A DNA stretch of 37,398 nt, from contig NZ_JARUKW010000027.1 in assembly GCF_029688845.1 (NCBI RefSeq), positions 1-37,398 of the forward strand. The letters run 5' to 3'. The position numbers and the translations under genes are program-made. Under the pieces are notes generated by a model. It saw only the letters and a list, made by a program, of their open reading frames with translations. It made no database searches and was not told the origin of the DNA. The stretch is from Natronococcus sp. A-GB1 (lineage in GTDB: Archaea; Halobacteriota; Halobacteria; Halobacteriales; Natrialbaceae). Each line of letters starts with the position of its first letter. Position 1 is the stretch's first letter. Positions 7,890-15,734 of this stretch are shown in pieces.

Positions 7890-8809
7890 AGGTCGAGCTC
7901 CCGCCGAGCTTCCTCACGGCCCATTCCGAGGCCGAGCTGGTGTTCGCCGTAGTAGAGCGCCCCGCCGCCGCTGCCGACGATGTAGCCGAGCGGACCGACA
8001 GCCTCGATGCGGTTGTCGTCGCTCGCCGTAAAGCGCATCGAGGTGTCCTCGAAGGCGAGCTCACCGTTGACCCAGTACCGCATCGTCCCGTCGGCCTCGG
8101 CGGTCCCGCCGTCGTAGGAGTTGGTCTCGATGTAACACTCGATCTCGTTCCACTCGTCTATCTCCACGACGGCGTCGGTCATCTGGAAGTCGCCCGTGCC
8201 GTCCATGTGATAGGCGTACGAGAAGAACTTGTACCCCTCCGGCGCGGGCGAGTCGTTCCGGTTGGCGAACCCGATCGCGTTCGACCAGCCGTTCTGCCCG
8301 TCGGCCGCGCCACCCCCCGAGGAGCCGTCGCCGTTGGTCAGCGGCGCCCAGAACATCCGGACCGTATCGTCGGCGCCCAGGTCGAACCCCTCGGGATAGA
8401 CCGTAAAGCGCGTGTAGAGCACCTCCTGCTGCTCGCCGACGTGGTCGGGGAGGCGGTACTCGCAGTTCGCGATCTTCGAGTCGCCGGTGAACTCCGTGCG
8501 CAGCGAGTGGTCGTTTCGCGTTCCCCGATCCGCGACGAACTCCGGTTCGTGCGACCCCCGGACGTCGTTGACGTCGTACACGTCCTCCGGACTCGCGTAC
8601 TCGTCGTAGTCGACGTCGATCACCGCGGAGTCGGTCTCGGCTGCCGCGGTCCTGCTCGCGCCCGCGCCGGTACCGACGCCGAGCGCGGCCAGCGTCCCGC
8701 CCGCGAGGCCGAGGTACGATCGCCGGCCGAGAACATCCCCGTTACTCCCGCGAAATCCGTTGTTACGCGTCTCGTCGGTTCGGTCTTGAGCCGGATGCTG
8801 TCGTTCCAT
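7886..8809 (-). CDS. Tat-exported protein, polysaccharide-lyase-like jelly-roll fold
   Basis: A 307-residue protein with a twin-arginine signal (GRRSYLGLAGG near residues 28-38, then a hydrophobic stretch to an Ala-rich site near 50), so it is expected to be exported folded. The mature part is acidic and beta-rich. FFSYAYHMDGTGDFQMTDA, WNEIECYIETNS and MRYWVNGELAFEDTSMRF correspond in order to the strands of PL14/concanavalin-like polysaccharide lyases. It is a paralog of the lipoprotein at 10328-11656 over about 250 residues. It may bind or cleave an acidic surface polysaccharide made by the cluster. Catalytic residues cannot be assigned with certainty, so a binding role is equally possible. 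Confidence 0.7.
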   Translation of the reverse strand: MERQHPAQDRTDETRNNGFRGSNGDVLGRRSYLGLAGGTLAALGVGTGAGASRTAAAETDSAVIDVDYDEYASPEDVYDVNDVRGSHEPEFVADRGTRNDHSLRTEFTGDSKIANCEYRLPDHVGEQQEVLYTRFTVYPEGFDLGADDTVRMFWAPLTNGDGSSGGGAADGQNGWSNAIGFANRNDSPAPEGYKFFSYAYHMDGTGDFQMTDAVVEIDEWNEIECYIETNSYDGGTAEADGTMRYWVNGELAFEDTSMRFTASDDNRIEAVGPLGYIVGSGGGALYYGEHQLGLGMGREEARRELDL

Positions 8810-9120
8810 GCGGTCGGGAAACGGGGAACAACGGTTATCAATTTTCCCTTTCTGGAGACTGTAATAAAATCCGAAACTGATTCTGACTGGCCGGATCCTG
8901 TGTTACGTTTGACCGGATCCGACGGCGTATATACTCCGGTCCCAATCGTCTGTTACACTGAGCAACACGTGGTTCACCGCGATCAATCGCAAGTTAGACG
9001 TGGCGAGACACGTATCCGCGGCCGCTCGTCGAACCGGCGACGGCGAGAAAGACGCAATTACCCGCCGATCGCAGCCGTGACGATCGGGGTCACTTTGCCT
9101 GTGGCCGTCGCTCTCGGTCT
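8810..9120. promoter_or_regulatory. Divergent intergenic region with two TATA-like boxes
   Basis: This 311-base region separates two divergently transcribed genes and is locally AT-rich between about 8820 and 8960. Reading leftward, ATTTTATTAC (8861-8870 on the complement) would serve the exported protein, with a leader of roughly 30 nt. Reading rightward, GTATATAC near 8927-8934 could serve the ATP-grasp gene but would give a long leader. The motif CCGGATCC occurs twice, 19 bases apart (8893 and 8912), as a possible operator pair. No ORF of interest is seen. Confidence 0.4.
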
Positions 9121-10341
9121 ATGCCACCGGGGCCGCGAGTGCTGGTCCTCGACGGAGACTATCCGACCTCGCTGACGATCGCCGGCGAACTCTCGAGGGA
9201 CCTCGAGGCGACGATCGTCGGCGCCGGGAGCTCGCGGCACACCCGTCTCTGCCGCTCGCGGTACTGTGACGTCGCAGTGAAGATCCCCTCACCGGACGAT
9301 CCGGACTACCTCGAGGCGCTGTGGGCCGTCCTCGAGGCGACCCGCCCACAACTCGTACTTCCAGTCGGATACGAGTCGGCCGCAGCGCTTGAGTCCGCCC
9401 GCGACGAACTCCCTGCCCCGACAGCGGTGTGTCTCCCCGATCCCGACGCCTTCGAGACCGCCGCCGACAAGACGGCGACGATGGCGCTGGCCAAACGGGT
9501 CGGGATCGGCGTTCCGGCCGACTACTCGAGTCTCGTCGAGACGCTCGACGCCGAGGGACGGGAGCGGGGCGCGCTCGAGACCCTCGAGTTCCCGCTGTTT
9601 TGCAAAGCGCGTCGGGAGGCCGGTGGCGGCCACGAGACGACCGCCCGCGTCGTCGATCCCGCGCGGTTCTGGAATGTTTACGATCGACTCCAGAACGTAT
9701 CCCCGACTGGCGAGGTCCTCGTCCAAGAGTCGATCGACGGCTCGAGTGTGACCTACGGCTGCGGACTGTTCTGTCGAAACGGAGAGATCGAACTGCGGAT
9801 GGCTCACGAGGAGCTGCGCTCGGTCCCCCGCCGCGGTGGGAGCGGCACGCACCTCCGGCTGCGTCAGGACCCCGATCTCGAGACCGCGGCGAGCGACCTG
9901 CTCCGAGCGCTCGAGTGGGACGGCGTCGCCCTCGTCGAGTGCAAGCGCCGCGCGGACGGCGAACTCGTCCTCATGGAGATCAACCCGAAGTTCTGGGCGT
10001 CCTACGCGCTGGCCAGCGGCCACGGCTACCGGTTCGCCTCGCGGCTGGTCGCGACGACGCTGGGGCTCGAGGACCGACTGCCCGATCGTCCGCCCGAGGC
10101 GACCGGAGAGATGACGTTCCCGCTGCGGGAGCTGTACTACTACGCGCGAAACCGGGAGGAGGAGCGACTGCTCGAGTGCGTGCGCGCGGTCGCGAGGCCG
10201 GGAGTTCGCTGGAACGTCGATCGCTCGGACCTCCGGGCGTGGCTGACGCCACCGAGCGCAATCCTCGAGCGACTCCCGGCCGGGTACACCGACGCAAATC
10301 TATCCGGCGACCGCGAGGCGGTCGCGTTTACGCGTCGCTAG
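9121..10341 (+). CDS. ATP-grasp carboxylate-amine ligase-like protein
   Basis: A 406-residue protein with an N-terminal Rossmann-like preATP-grasp domain (residues 1-110: VLVLDGDYPTSLTIAGEL, then LVLPVGYESAAAL) and an ATP-grasp domain from about 115 to 330. FPLFCKARREAGGGHET carries the ATP-binding Lys and glycine loop, VLVQESIDGSSVTYGCG the hinge strand, and LMEINPKFWAS (284-294) the Mg-binding Glu/Asn. Family members join a carboxylate to an amine or similar nucleophile through an acyl phosphate; in surface-glycan loci they often attach an amino acid to a sugar. The actual substrates are unknown. The gene overlaps the stop of the convergent lipoprotein gene by 14 bases. Confidence 0.8.
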   Translation: MPPGPRVLVLDGDYPTSLTIAGELSRDLEATIVGAGSSRHTRLCRSRYCDVAVKIPSPDDPDYLEALWAVLEATRPQLVLPVGYESAAALESARDELPAPTAVCLPDPDAFETAADKTATMALAKRVGIGVPADYSSLVETLDAEGRERGALETLEFPLFCKARREAGGGHETTARVVDPARFWNVYDRLQNVSPTGEVLVQESIDGSSVTYGCGLFCRNGEIELRMAHEELRSVPRRGGSGTHLRLRQDPDLETAASDLLRALEWDGVALVECKRRADGELVLMEINPKFWASYALASGHGYRFASRLVATTLGLEDRLPDRPPEATGEMTFPLRELYYYARNREEERLLECVRAVARPGVRWNVDRSDLRAWLTPPSAILERLPAGYTDANLSGDREAVAFTRR

Positions 10342-11656
10342 GCTCGTCGGAGTAGTCGTCGGGATCGACCTCGTCGCCGCCGACCCACACCTCGTCGGGC
10401 GGGGGATCGGCCTCGAGGGCGACGACCTCGCCGTCGAAGAGGTAGCCGTCGACGGTCTCGGGTTCGGCCGTCGCCTCGGCCGTCGCGTACCCGCTCTCGG
10501 ACTCCTCGGCGGGCGTGATCTCGACGGTCGCGTTGTAGGTCGCCTGGTGGCCGTCCGCATTGCTCCAGTCGGTGTGGACGACGTGGCCGTCGACGTGGAG
10601 GCGATACGCCGCCCGCTCGTCGCCGTTGGCGTAGGTCACTCGACCGTCGTAGGCGTCCATGTTCGCGGGATCCTCGAAGTACGGATGCTGATCGTACGGC
10701 GGGATCTCCGGGATTCCTTCGGCGAGCAGTTCGTGACCGTCGTAGTGGACCGAGAGATCCGTCGGCGCCGTCTCGCCGCCCCCGTAGCGTACTAACGGCC
10801 CAGCGTACTCGACGGCCTGCTCCTCGATCGTCGTCCAGCGGAAATCGGTCCGTTCGTAGGCGAGGGCGCCGTCGATCCAGCAGCGGACCTCGCCGTCGTG
10901 AACCGCCTCGCCGTCCTCGATCGAGTTCATCGCGACCTCGGTCTCGAGCGCAAACCACTCGCCGGTCGGCACCTGCGCGTCCGTCAGTTCGAACTCGCCG
11001 CTCACCCACAACTGATCCATGTGGTAGGTGTACGCCGCCAGTTTGTACTCGTCGCTCGACCGACTTTCCCGGTTCGTGATCGCCAGCATGCTCGACCAGC
11101 CGTCGGTCCCGGATGGGGTGCCACGACTGCCCGATCCCTGCGTTCCTGCCTCCGTATTCAGCCCGAGACACCAGAACCGACAAACGTCGCCCGCCTCCAT
11201 CGTCCAGTTCTCGCTCAGCCGGACCATCGCTCGCTGGCGGACGTCGAGCGGCTGGCCGTATCCGTTCGCCGGGAACCAGAAGGCAGCGTTGCTACCGTTG
11301 TTTTCGCCCCGCGGAATGTCACACTGCAGCGCCGTCTGGCCCTCGAAGACGTGATTGTCGACGAACGAGAACACGGTCGGGTCCCCGGACCAGACCCGGT
11401 AGACGTCGGTCGGCTCCTCGAGTTCGTCGTAGTCGATCTGGACGACGTCGGCCCCCGTCTCGTCCTCGTCGACGTGATCGGCGAGCGAGTCCTCGAATCC
11501 TGCTGGCTCCTCCTCGGTCTCTTCGACCGCCGCGTCCTCGGGCGGCTCGTCGTCCTCGTCCGGCTCGTCGGAGTCTTCCGTCTCGGCCGGACATCCCGCT
11601 ACGAGTACCGCTGCGGCAACGGCTCCGCTCGTCTTCAGAACGGTTCGCCGATCCAT
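10328..11656 (-). CDS. Tat lipoprotein, paralog of the exported lyase-like protein
   Basis: A 442-residue exported lipoprotein. The N-terminus has a twin-arginine motif (MDRRTVLKTSG), a hydrophobic core and a lipobox LVAGC at about residue 22, so it should be anchored to the outer face of the membrane. A long Glu/Asp-rich linker follows (about 25-75). The central 250 residues align by eye with the protein at 7886-8809 (shared YDEL/YDEY start, YTYHMD, WFALETEVAMNS, CWIDGALAYERTDFRW, YDGHELL). A further C-terminal domain of about 110 residues, lacking in the paralog, is unidentified and beta-rich. The ATG at 11656 is chosen over two upstream GTG codons because the TATA box at 11682 fits a leaderless start there. 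A glycan-binding or lyase role at the cell surface is inferred. Confidence 0.72.
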   Translation of the reverse strand: MDRRTVLKTSGAVAAAVLVAGCPAETEDSDEPDEDDEPPEDAAVEETEEEPAGFEDSLADHVDEDETGADVVQIDYDELEEPTDVYRVWSGDPTVFSFVDNHVFEGQTALQCDIPRGENNGSNAAFWFPANGYGQPLDVRQRAMVRLSENWTMEAGDVCRFWCLGLNTEAGTQGSGSRGTPSGTDGWSSMLAITNRESRSSDEYKLAAYTYHMDQLWVSGEFELTDAQVPTGEWFALETEVAMNSIEDGEAVHDGEVRCWIDGALAYERTDFRWTTIEEQAVEYAGPLVRYGGGETAPTDLSVHYDGHELLAEGIPEIPPYDQHPYFEDPANMDAYDGRVTYANGDERAAYRLHVDGHVVHTDWSNADGHQATYNATVEITPAEESESGYATAEATAEPETVDGYLFDGEVVALEADPPPDEVWVGGDEVDPDDYSDEPSDA

Positions 11657-11670
11657 CACCACCGTATACG

Positions 11671-11708
11671 CTCGGCACGTCCTATAGCGTTCATACCGTC
11701 GTGCCGAG
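11671..11708 (-). promoter_or_regulatory. Promoter with a 9-bp inverted repeat enclosing its TATA box
   Basis: CTCGGCACG (11671-11679) and CGTGCCGAG (11700-11708) form a perfect inverted repeat with a 20-base spacer. Inside the spacer, CTATAG (11682-11687) lies about 26-31 bases before the lipoprotein ATG at 11656, the correct distance for a TATA box. A repressor or activator dimer bound to the half-sites would control access of TBP to the box. This is a direct sequence observation; the regulator is unknown. Confidence 0.55.
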
Positions 11709-11909
11709 GAAGCGCGATGTTGTCCAGGGACGGTCGCGGTAATCTCGATCTACCTCGGCTTTACGGCCGCCTCGGAAGGTATCGAGGCCGGATTTGGCAT
11801 AAACCACGGCGATCGATCGTCGCTCGCGGCCGGAGTTCCGAAAACCGATCATACCGGCTGAACGTGCTGTAACGTTTTTCGCGGTGGCTCGCATAGCGGA
11901 CCCTCGACC

Positions 11910-12020
11910 ATGCAGGACCGCCCGACGACGACACTCAAGTCGGTACCCGCCTGCAATCGTCGAGCCGACCGGCCGAGTCGTGCCGTTCGGGGCGACCAAA
12001 CAGAGGGGGGGTACCCGTGA
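11910..12020 (+). CDS. Possible 36-residue leader peptide overlapping the next gene
   Basis: An open frame from ATG 11910 ends with a TGA that overlaps the GTG start of the membrane protein at 12017 (GTGA). An AT-containing stretch, GTAACGTTTTT near 11868-11878, could be its TATA box, placing the transcript start just before the ATG. The product is basic and without a domain. It could be a coupling leader for the downstream gene, or an accidental open frame in GC-rich DNA. Confidence 0.28.
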   Translation: MQDRPTTTLKSVPACNRRADRPSRAVRGDQTEGGYP

Positions 12021-13912
12021 GCGTTTCCGGCCTCGAGCCGTCTCGACTGCTCGCGGTCGCGCTCGTCGGAGCGGCCGTGGTGGGTGTCGCCGTGCCGTTG
12101 GTCCTCGGCCTTCCCAACCTGTCGATTCTGGGTCTGTACGTCGCTGTCCCGATGATCGCAGCGCCGCTCGTCGCTCGCGGCGTCCGTACCGGCACCGAGA
12201 CCGGCGGCTGGTCGGCGCCCGTCCGGATCGACTGGCGACTCCCGTCGACGCTCTTTCACCTCGCGGTGGGCGCGCTCGTGGTGGTACTGGTCGCCACCGA
12301 CGTCCGGCCTTACGCGTTCTACGCGGGCGTCACTGTCCTCTATCTCCTCGCTTTTCTCCTGATCGCGACGACGCCCCAGGGTCGGGCCAGTCGCGCGATC
12401 GCGCTCTATCATCTGGCGGCCACCGTCCTGCTCGTGATCTACAGTGTCACGCTGAACTACGGGTTCTTCGTCGGTCACACTGACCTCACGGCGCATATCT
12501 CGATGACGACCGCCATCGTCGAAACGGGTCGAACGTCGATGCTCCTGCCGGGCTACGAGGCGTTCCAGCTGTGGCACGTCTACGCCGCGTTTGCCTCGCT
12601 GGTCTTCGGCAACTGGATCGCGCCCCACACCGCGATGTACCTCCTCTCGGGCGGCGTCTTCGCCGCGGGCGTCGGACTCACGTTCGGCCTCGCCCGACGG
12701 CTCTACCCGGACGAGAAGTACGCCCTCCTCGCCAGTCTGGTGGCGATCTCCTTCCCGCTGTACCTCTTCTACGGGATGTACTCGATCCCTCGCAGCGTCG
12801 CGTCGATCTTCTTCCTCGCGCTGTTGCTCGCGCTCGTGAGCCGTCCGACGCCGGGCGTGCGGCTCCTGACCGTCGGCCTCGTCGCGGCTATCGTCGTCAT
12901 CCATCCCGTGACGATCCCGTTCGTACTCGCGATCCTCGTCCTCGTTGCGCTTGCAGAGCGCGTCCTCACCCGGGCCGAACCGATCGTCGACGCCTACGTA
13001 TTCGCCGTCTCGTTCCTGTTCATGAGTCTCTATTGGCTGTACGCCGCGGAGTTCCTCGTCGTGCGACTCGTCGGAACGATCTACGCGGTCCTGTTCGAGC
13101 CGACGGAGTCGGCAGTCCCGGAAGGCGTGATCGCGAGCCCATGGACGGAGGTCGCGAACTACGTTCCCTACGGGTTCGCCCTCTTCTTCCTGCTTCTGGG
13201 CGTTCTGTTCCTGTTACAGCGGCGCCGGACACCCGGGACCGCCGATACGGACGGAGCAGTCGTCGCCGATGGGGGCGAAGATCCCGGTGCCGACACCGGC
13301 CGGTTCCACCCCCGTCGCACGGCAACCGTCGGAATCGTGGCAGTGGCACTCGTTCCGCTGGTCTTTCCCGGCCCGTTGCTCCTGTTCGACGCGCTCGCCG
13401 GCGTGAACGTCGATCGATTCGGTCACTACGGCTTCATGTTCGTCGCGCTGGCCGGCGGCTACGGCCTGTACGAACTCGTCCGCCGCGGCGGACTGGCGAC
13501 GCTGCTCGCGCTCCTGTTGATCCTGTCGCTGTTTAGCTTCACCGCGGTCTCGAACGACTTCACCGCCTCCGACAACCCGGTCGTCGAACGGCCGTTCTAC
13601 ACGTTCTACCTCGCCGACGACGAGCGCCAGTCGTTCGCGGCGATCGACGACGGCTACCGTGGCGAGGTCGGCACCGACCGGATCAGCTGTCGGTATATGG
13701 GCGAGATACACGGCTCGACCTGTTCGGTGATCGACGTCGGGGCCGGCGACGCCATGTTCGACGACTACGACGCCGTCCTCCTCCGGGAAGGCGAACTCGA
13801 GGACCGGCCGCTCCAGTTCTCGGCGTACGTCGACGAGGCGGACCTCCCGCGCGAGGGACTCGAGGACCGCGATCGCGTCTACGACTCGAGTTCGGTGGCG
13901 CTGCACGCGTAG
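12017..13912 (+). CDS. Large multi-pass membrane protein, GT-C glycosyltransferase-like
   Basis: A 631-residue integral membrane protein with roughly 12-13 hydrophobic helices spread from residue 10 to about 515 and a soluble acidic C-terminal tail of about 115 residues. Features typical of GT-C polyprenyl-sugar-dependent transferases are a first extracytoplasmic loop with acidic and His residues (GHTDLTAHISMTTAIVETGR, then LPGYEAFQLWHVYAAFA) and paired Pro/Gly-rich helices (FPLYLFYGMYSIPRS, then IHPVTIPFVL). I do not recognise the exact family. By context it could transfer a lipid-linked sugar on the outer face or polymerise the glycan. The GTG start at 12017 is the first that includes the opening membrane helix. 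The convergent neighbour ends far away, so it is probably monocistronic. Confidence 0.68.
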   Translation: MSVSGLEPSRLLAVALVGAAVVGVAVPLVLGLPNLSILGLYVAVPMIAAPLVARGVRTGTETGGWSAPVRIDWRLPSTLFHLAVGALVVVLVATDVRPYAFYAGVTVLYLLAFLLIATTPQGRASRAIALYHLAATVLLVIYSVTLNYGFFVGHTDLTAHISMTTAIVETGRTSMLLPGYEAFQLWHVYAAFASLVFGNWIAPHTAMYLLSGGVFAAGVGLTFGLARRLYPDEKYALLASLVAISFPLYLFYGMYSIPRSVASIFFLALLLALVSRPTPGVRLLTVGLVAAIVVIHPVTIPFVLAILVLVALAERVLTRAEPIVDAYVFAVSFLFMSLYWLYAAEFLVVRLVGTIYAVLFEPTESAVPEGVIASPWTEVANYVPYGFALFFLLLGVLFLLQRRRTPGTADTDGAVVADGGEDPGADTGRFHPRRTATVGIVAVALVPLVFPGPLLLFDALAGVNVDRFGHYGFMFVALAGGYGLYELVRRGGLATLLALLLILSLFSFTAVSNDFTASDNPVVERPFYTFYLADDERQSFAAIDDGYRGEVGTDRISCRYMGEIHGSTCSVIDVGAGDAMFDDYDAVLLREGELEDRPLQFSAYVDEADLPREGLEDRDRVYDSSSVALHA

Positions 13913-13952
13913 CCTCGCGGTCCTCTTCCCCTTCGTTCGGCCGTTTTTAATC

Positions 13953-14072
13953 GTGAACTCGGCTTCTCGCCGGACGCCTCGAAGAGCGGTTGCCTCGTGG
14001 ATTCTCGCCAGCGTCGGGATCGGCCTCTTCTCGCTGATCGTCGGCTGCACCGCACTCGGCCGCCCGCGCTGA
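13953..14072 (+). CDS. Possible 39-residue single-span membrane protein
   Basis: A short frame starting with GTG encodes a basic N-terminus (residues 1-12) followed by one hydrophobic helix, VASWILASVGIGLFSLIVG, and a short basic tail. A basic start and a clean 19-residue hydrophobic core are what a small haloarchaeal membrane protein would show. TTTTTAA lies only a few bases upstream, too close to be its TATA box unless the true start is further downstream. It may also be the remnant of a longer gene. Confidence 0.3.
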   Translation: MNSASRRTPRRAVASWILASVGIGLFSLIVGCTALGRPR

Positions 14073-14455
14073 CGCGCTCGTTCGTCTCCAGAACCGGCGC
14101 GCCCTCCTTTCGCTCGAGAGATCGGCCTTCGAGGACGCGTTATCCGACGACGAGGGCCCGATACTATCGCTCGGGAGGACGTCCTGTTCGAGACGCCCCT
14201 CGAACCCACCGACTACGTCGAGCAAGGATAGGGCAGCGTGGGATCCAACGAACGGGTGGACGATCGCTGTCCGGACCATCTCGAACGAGCTATCGCGACG
14301 GCGATCACGGCTCGTGGGGGTTCCGGTCGCACTCGACGACTGCGTGACGAGCGGGTCGGGAACGGTTCGGAACCCCGGTAATTTCGTGTTAGCACGCCCT
14401 CGAGTTCGAAACCGACTGCTAGATTTACCCGATTGCCCGTGATCGGTGGTCGTCG
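14073..14455. other. Intergenic, no supported gene
   Basis: This stretch of 383 bases has open frames on both strands with Arg/Ser-rich translations and no recognisable domain. DUF4350 genes in haloarchaea usually have MoxR-type ATPase and DUF58 genes beside them; none can be read here, even in broken form. Confidence 0.4.
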
Positions 14456-14734
14456 ATGCCAACGCCGCGGCGCCGTCGGTACCTCCGTCTGCAACTCGCC
14501 TGGCTGCTCGGAGCGTTGCTCGTCCTCGTCGCGCTGGGGGTGTTCTCTGCCGGTGCGTACGTGCTGCTCGCCGTCCTCGGATTCGTCGTCGTCGACGAGG
14601 TGCTGGCGTCTCCAGACGCCGAGCCGCGCTGGCGGGGACGGACCCGCAAGCTCGCCGCGGTCGGTCTCCTCGGTGCCGCAGTCGTCGTCGCGGTCCGCAC
14701 GATCCAACTGGTCGCGCCGGGGGTGATCCCGTGA
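14456..14734 (+). CDS. Small two-helix membrane protein upstream of DUF4350
   Basis: A 92-residue protein with a basic N-terminus (MPTPRRRRYLRLQ), a long hydrophobic stretch at about residues 14-50 that could be two helices in a hairpin, a polar Arg-rich segment, and a last hydrophobic helix near 68-90. Its stop overlaps the GTG start of the DUF4350 gene (GTGA at 14731), so the two are translated together and probably act together. Proteins of this shape accompany DUF4350 in haloarchaeal MoxR/DUF58/transglutaminase-type membrane clusters. No specific function can be given. Confidence 0.68.
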   Translation: MPTPRRRRYLRLQLAWLLGALLVLVALGVFSAGAYVLLAVLGFVVVDEVLASPDAEPRWRGRTRKLAAVGLLGAAVVVAVRTIQLVAPGVIP

Positions 14735-15555
14735 GCGCGGACGGTGATAGCGATCGCGCGCGATTCGGGCTCGTCGTCTTCGGGGTCGTCGTCCTCGTCG
14801 CGCTGGCCTGGGCCGGCGCGACCACGAGTGCCGCGTACGATCCGTACAACCCCGGTGATGACGGGACGAGCGAACTCCGCCAGCAGGTCGAGTCCGACCC
14901 CGCCGTCGAGTACACGAGCGCGGACGGATACGACGCGCTCGAGCCCGAGGGTACCGTCGCCATCACCGTCCCGTCGGCGGCCGACGAAGCGGACGCTGCG
15001 ACCGCGGCGGCGTTCGTCCGGGACGGCGGCACGCTCGTCGTGACCGACGAGTCACCCGAGGCGAACGCCTTCCTCGAGGCCGTCGGCGCGGAGGCCCGAC
15101 TCGACGGCGAGGTACTCCGTGACGAGCGCGACTACTACCGCGGACCGACGATGCCCGTCGCGACGGGCGTCGAAGACCACGCGCTGACCGCGGACGTAGA
15201 CCGGCTAGGATTCTCCCACGCAACGGCGATCGAACCGTACGGCGCGACGGTGCTCGCGACGACGAGCGATGCTACCTACCTCGTCGACGGCCCCGATGCG
15301 ACGCCCGGGGAAGACGCCACGCCGTCGGCCTACCCCGTCGCGACGGTCGAGGACGTCGGTGACGGTACCGTCGTCCTCGTGGGCGACTCGGCGTTCGCGA
15401 CCAACGAACTGCTCGAGAACGAGGACAACGTGCGGTTCCTCGCGAACGGGTACGCCGAGGCCGACCGTGTCGCCGTCGTCTCCTCGGCGGCCGACGAGCC
15501 GCCGCTTGCGGCGCTTCACTCGGCGGTGATCGACCGCCTGACTTCCGTGCTGTGA
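14731..15555 (+). CDS. DUF4350 domain membrane-anchored protein
   Basis: A 274-residue protein with one N-terminal membrane anchor (residues 11-33) and a soluble domain of the DUF4350 type, distantly related to class I glutamine amidotransferase/ThuA-like folds. Readable features are TSELRQQVE near 48, GTVAITVPSAADEADAATAA, then FVRDGGTLVVTDES, the Gly-rich strand turn typical of the fold, and GTVVLVGDSAFATNELLENEDNV in abbreviated form near 212-234. The ORF is open upstream to 14446, but GTG 14731 is chosen because it overlaps the preceding stop and directly precedes the membrane anchor. Relatives sit in MoxR/DUF58 clusters; here that cluster is reduced to two genes. Confidence 0.72.
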   Translation: MSADGDSDRARFGLVVFGVVVLVALAWAGATTSAAYDPYNPGDDGTSELRQQVESDPAVEYTSADGYDALEPEGTVAITVPSAADEADAATAAAFVRDGGTLVVTDESPEANAFLEAVGAEARLDGEVLRDERDYYRGPTMPVATGVEDHALTADVDRLGFSHATAIEPYGATVLATTSDATYLVDGPDATPGEDATPSAYPVATVEDVGDGTVVLVGDSAFATNELLENEDNVRFLANGYAEADRVAVVSSAADEPPLAALHSAVIDRLTSVL

Positions 15556-15734
15556 GAGCCGGTGGATCGACGCGTCGTCTCCGCTGAGTTATCGGATCAA
15601 GTTACCGTTTCCCCCAGGGTCGGAACACGAGCGCCACGGCTCGAGGTGGGTAACCCGATCGTGTTCGGCGGACGCTCCAAAGCTATTTCTTCGAGCGCGG
15701 CGGTGGGAGAACGGTACGCGACGAGGTCTCGTAG

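Noticed and set aside
6653-9175. An 840-codon plus-strand open frame
   Set aside because: It runs out of frame through the trehalase, TauE-like and exported-protein genes, each of which has clear motifs in another frame.
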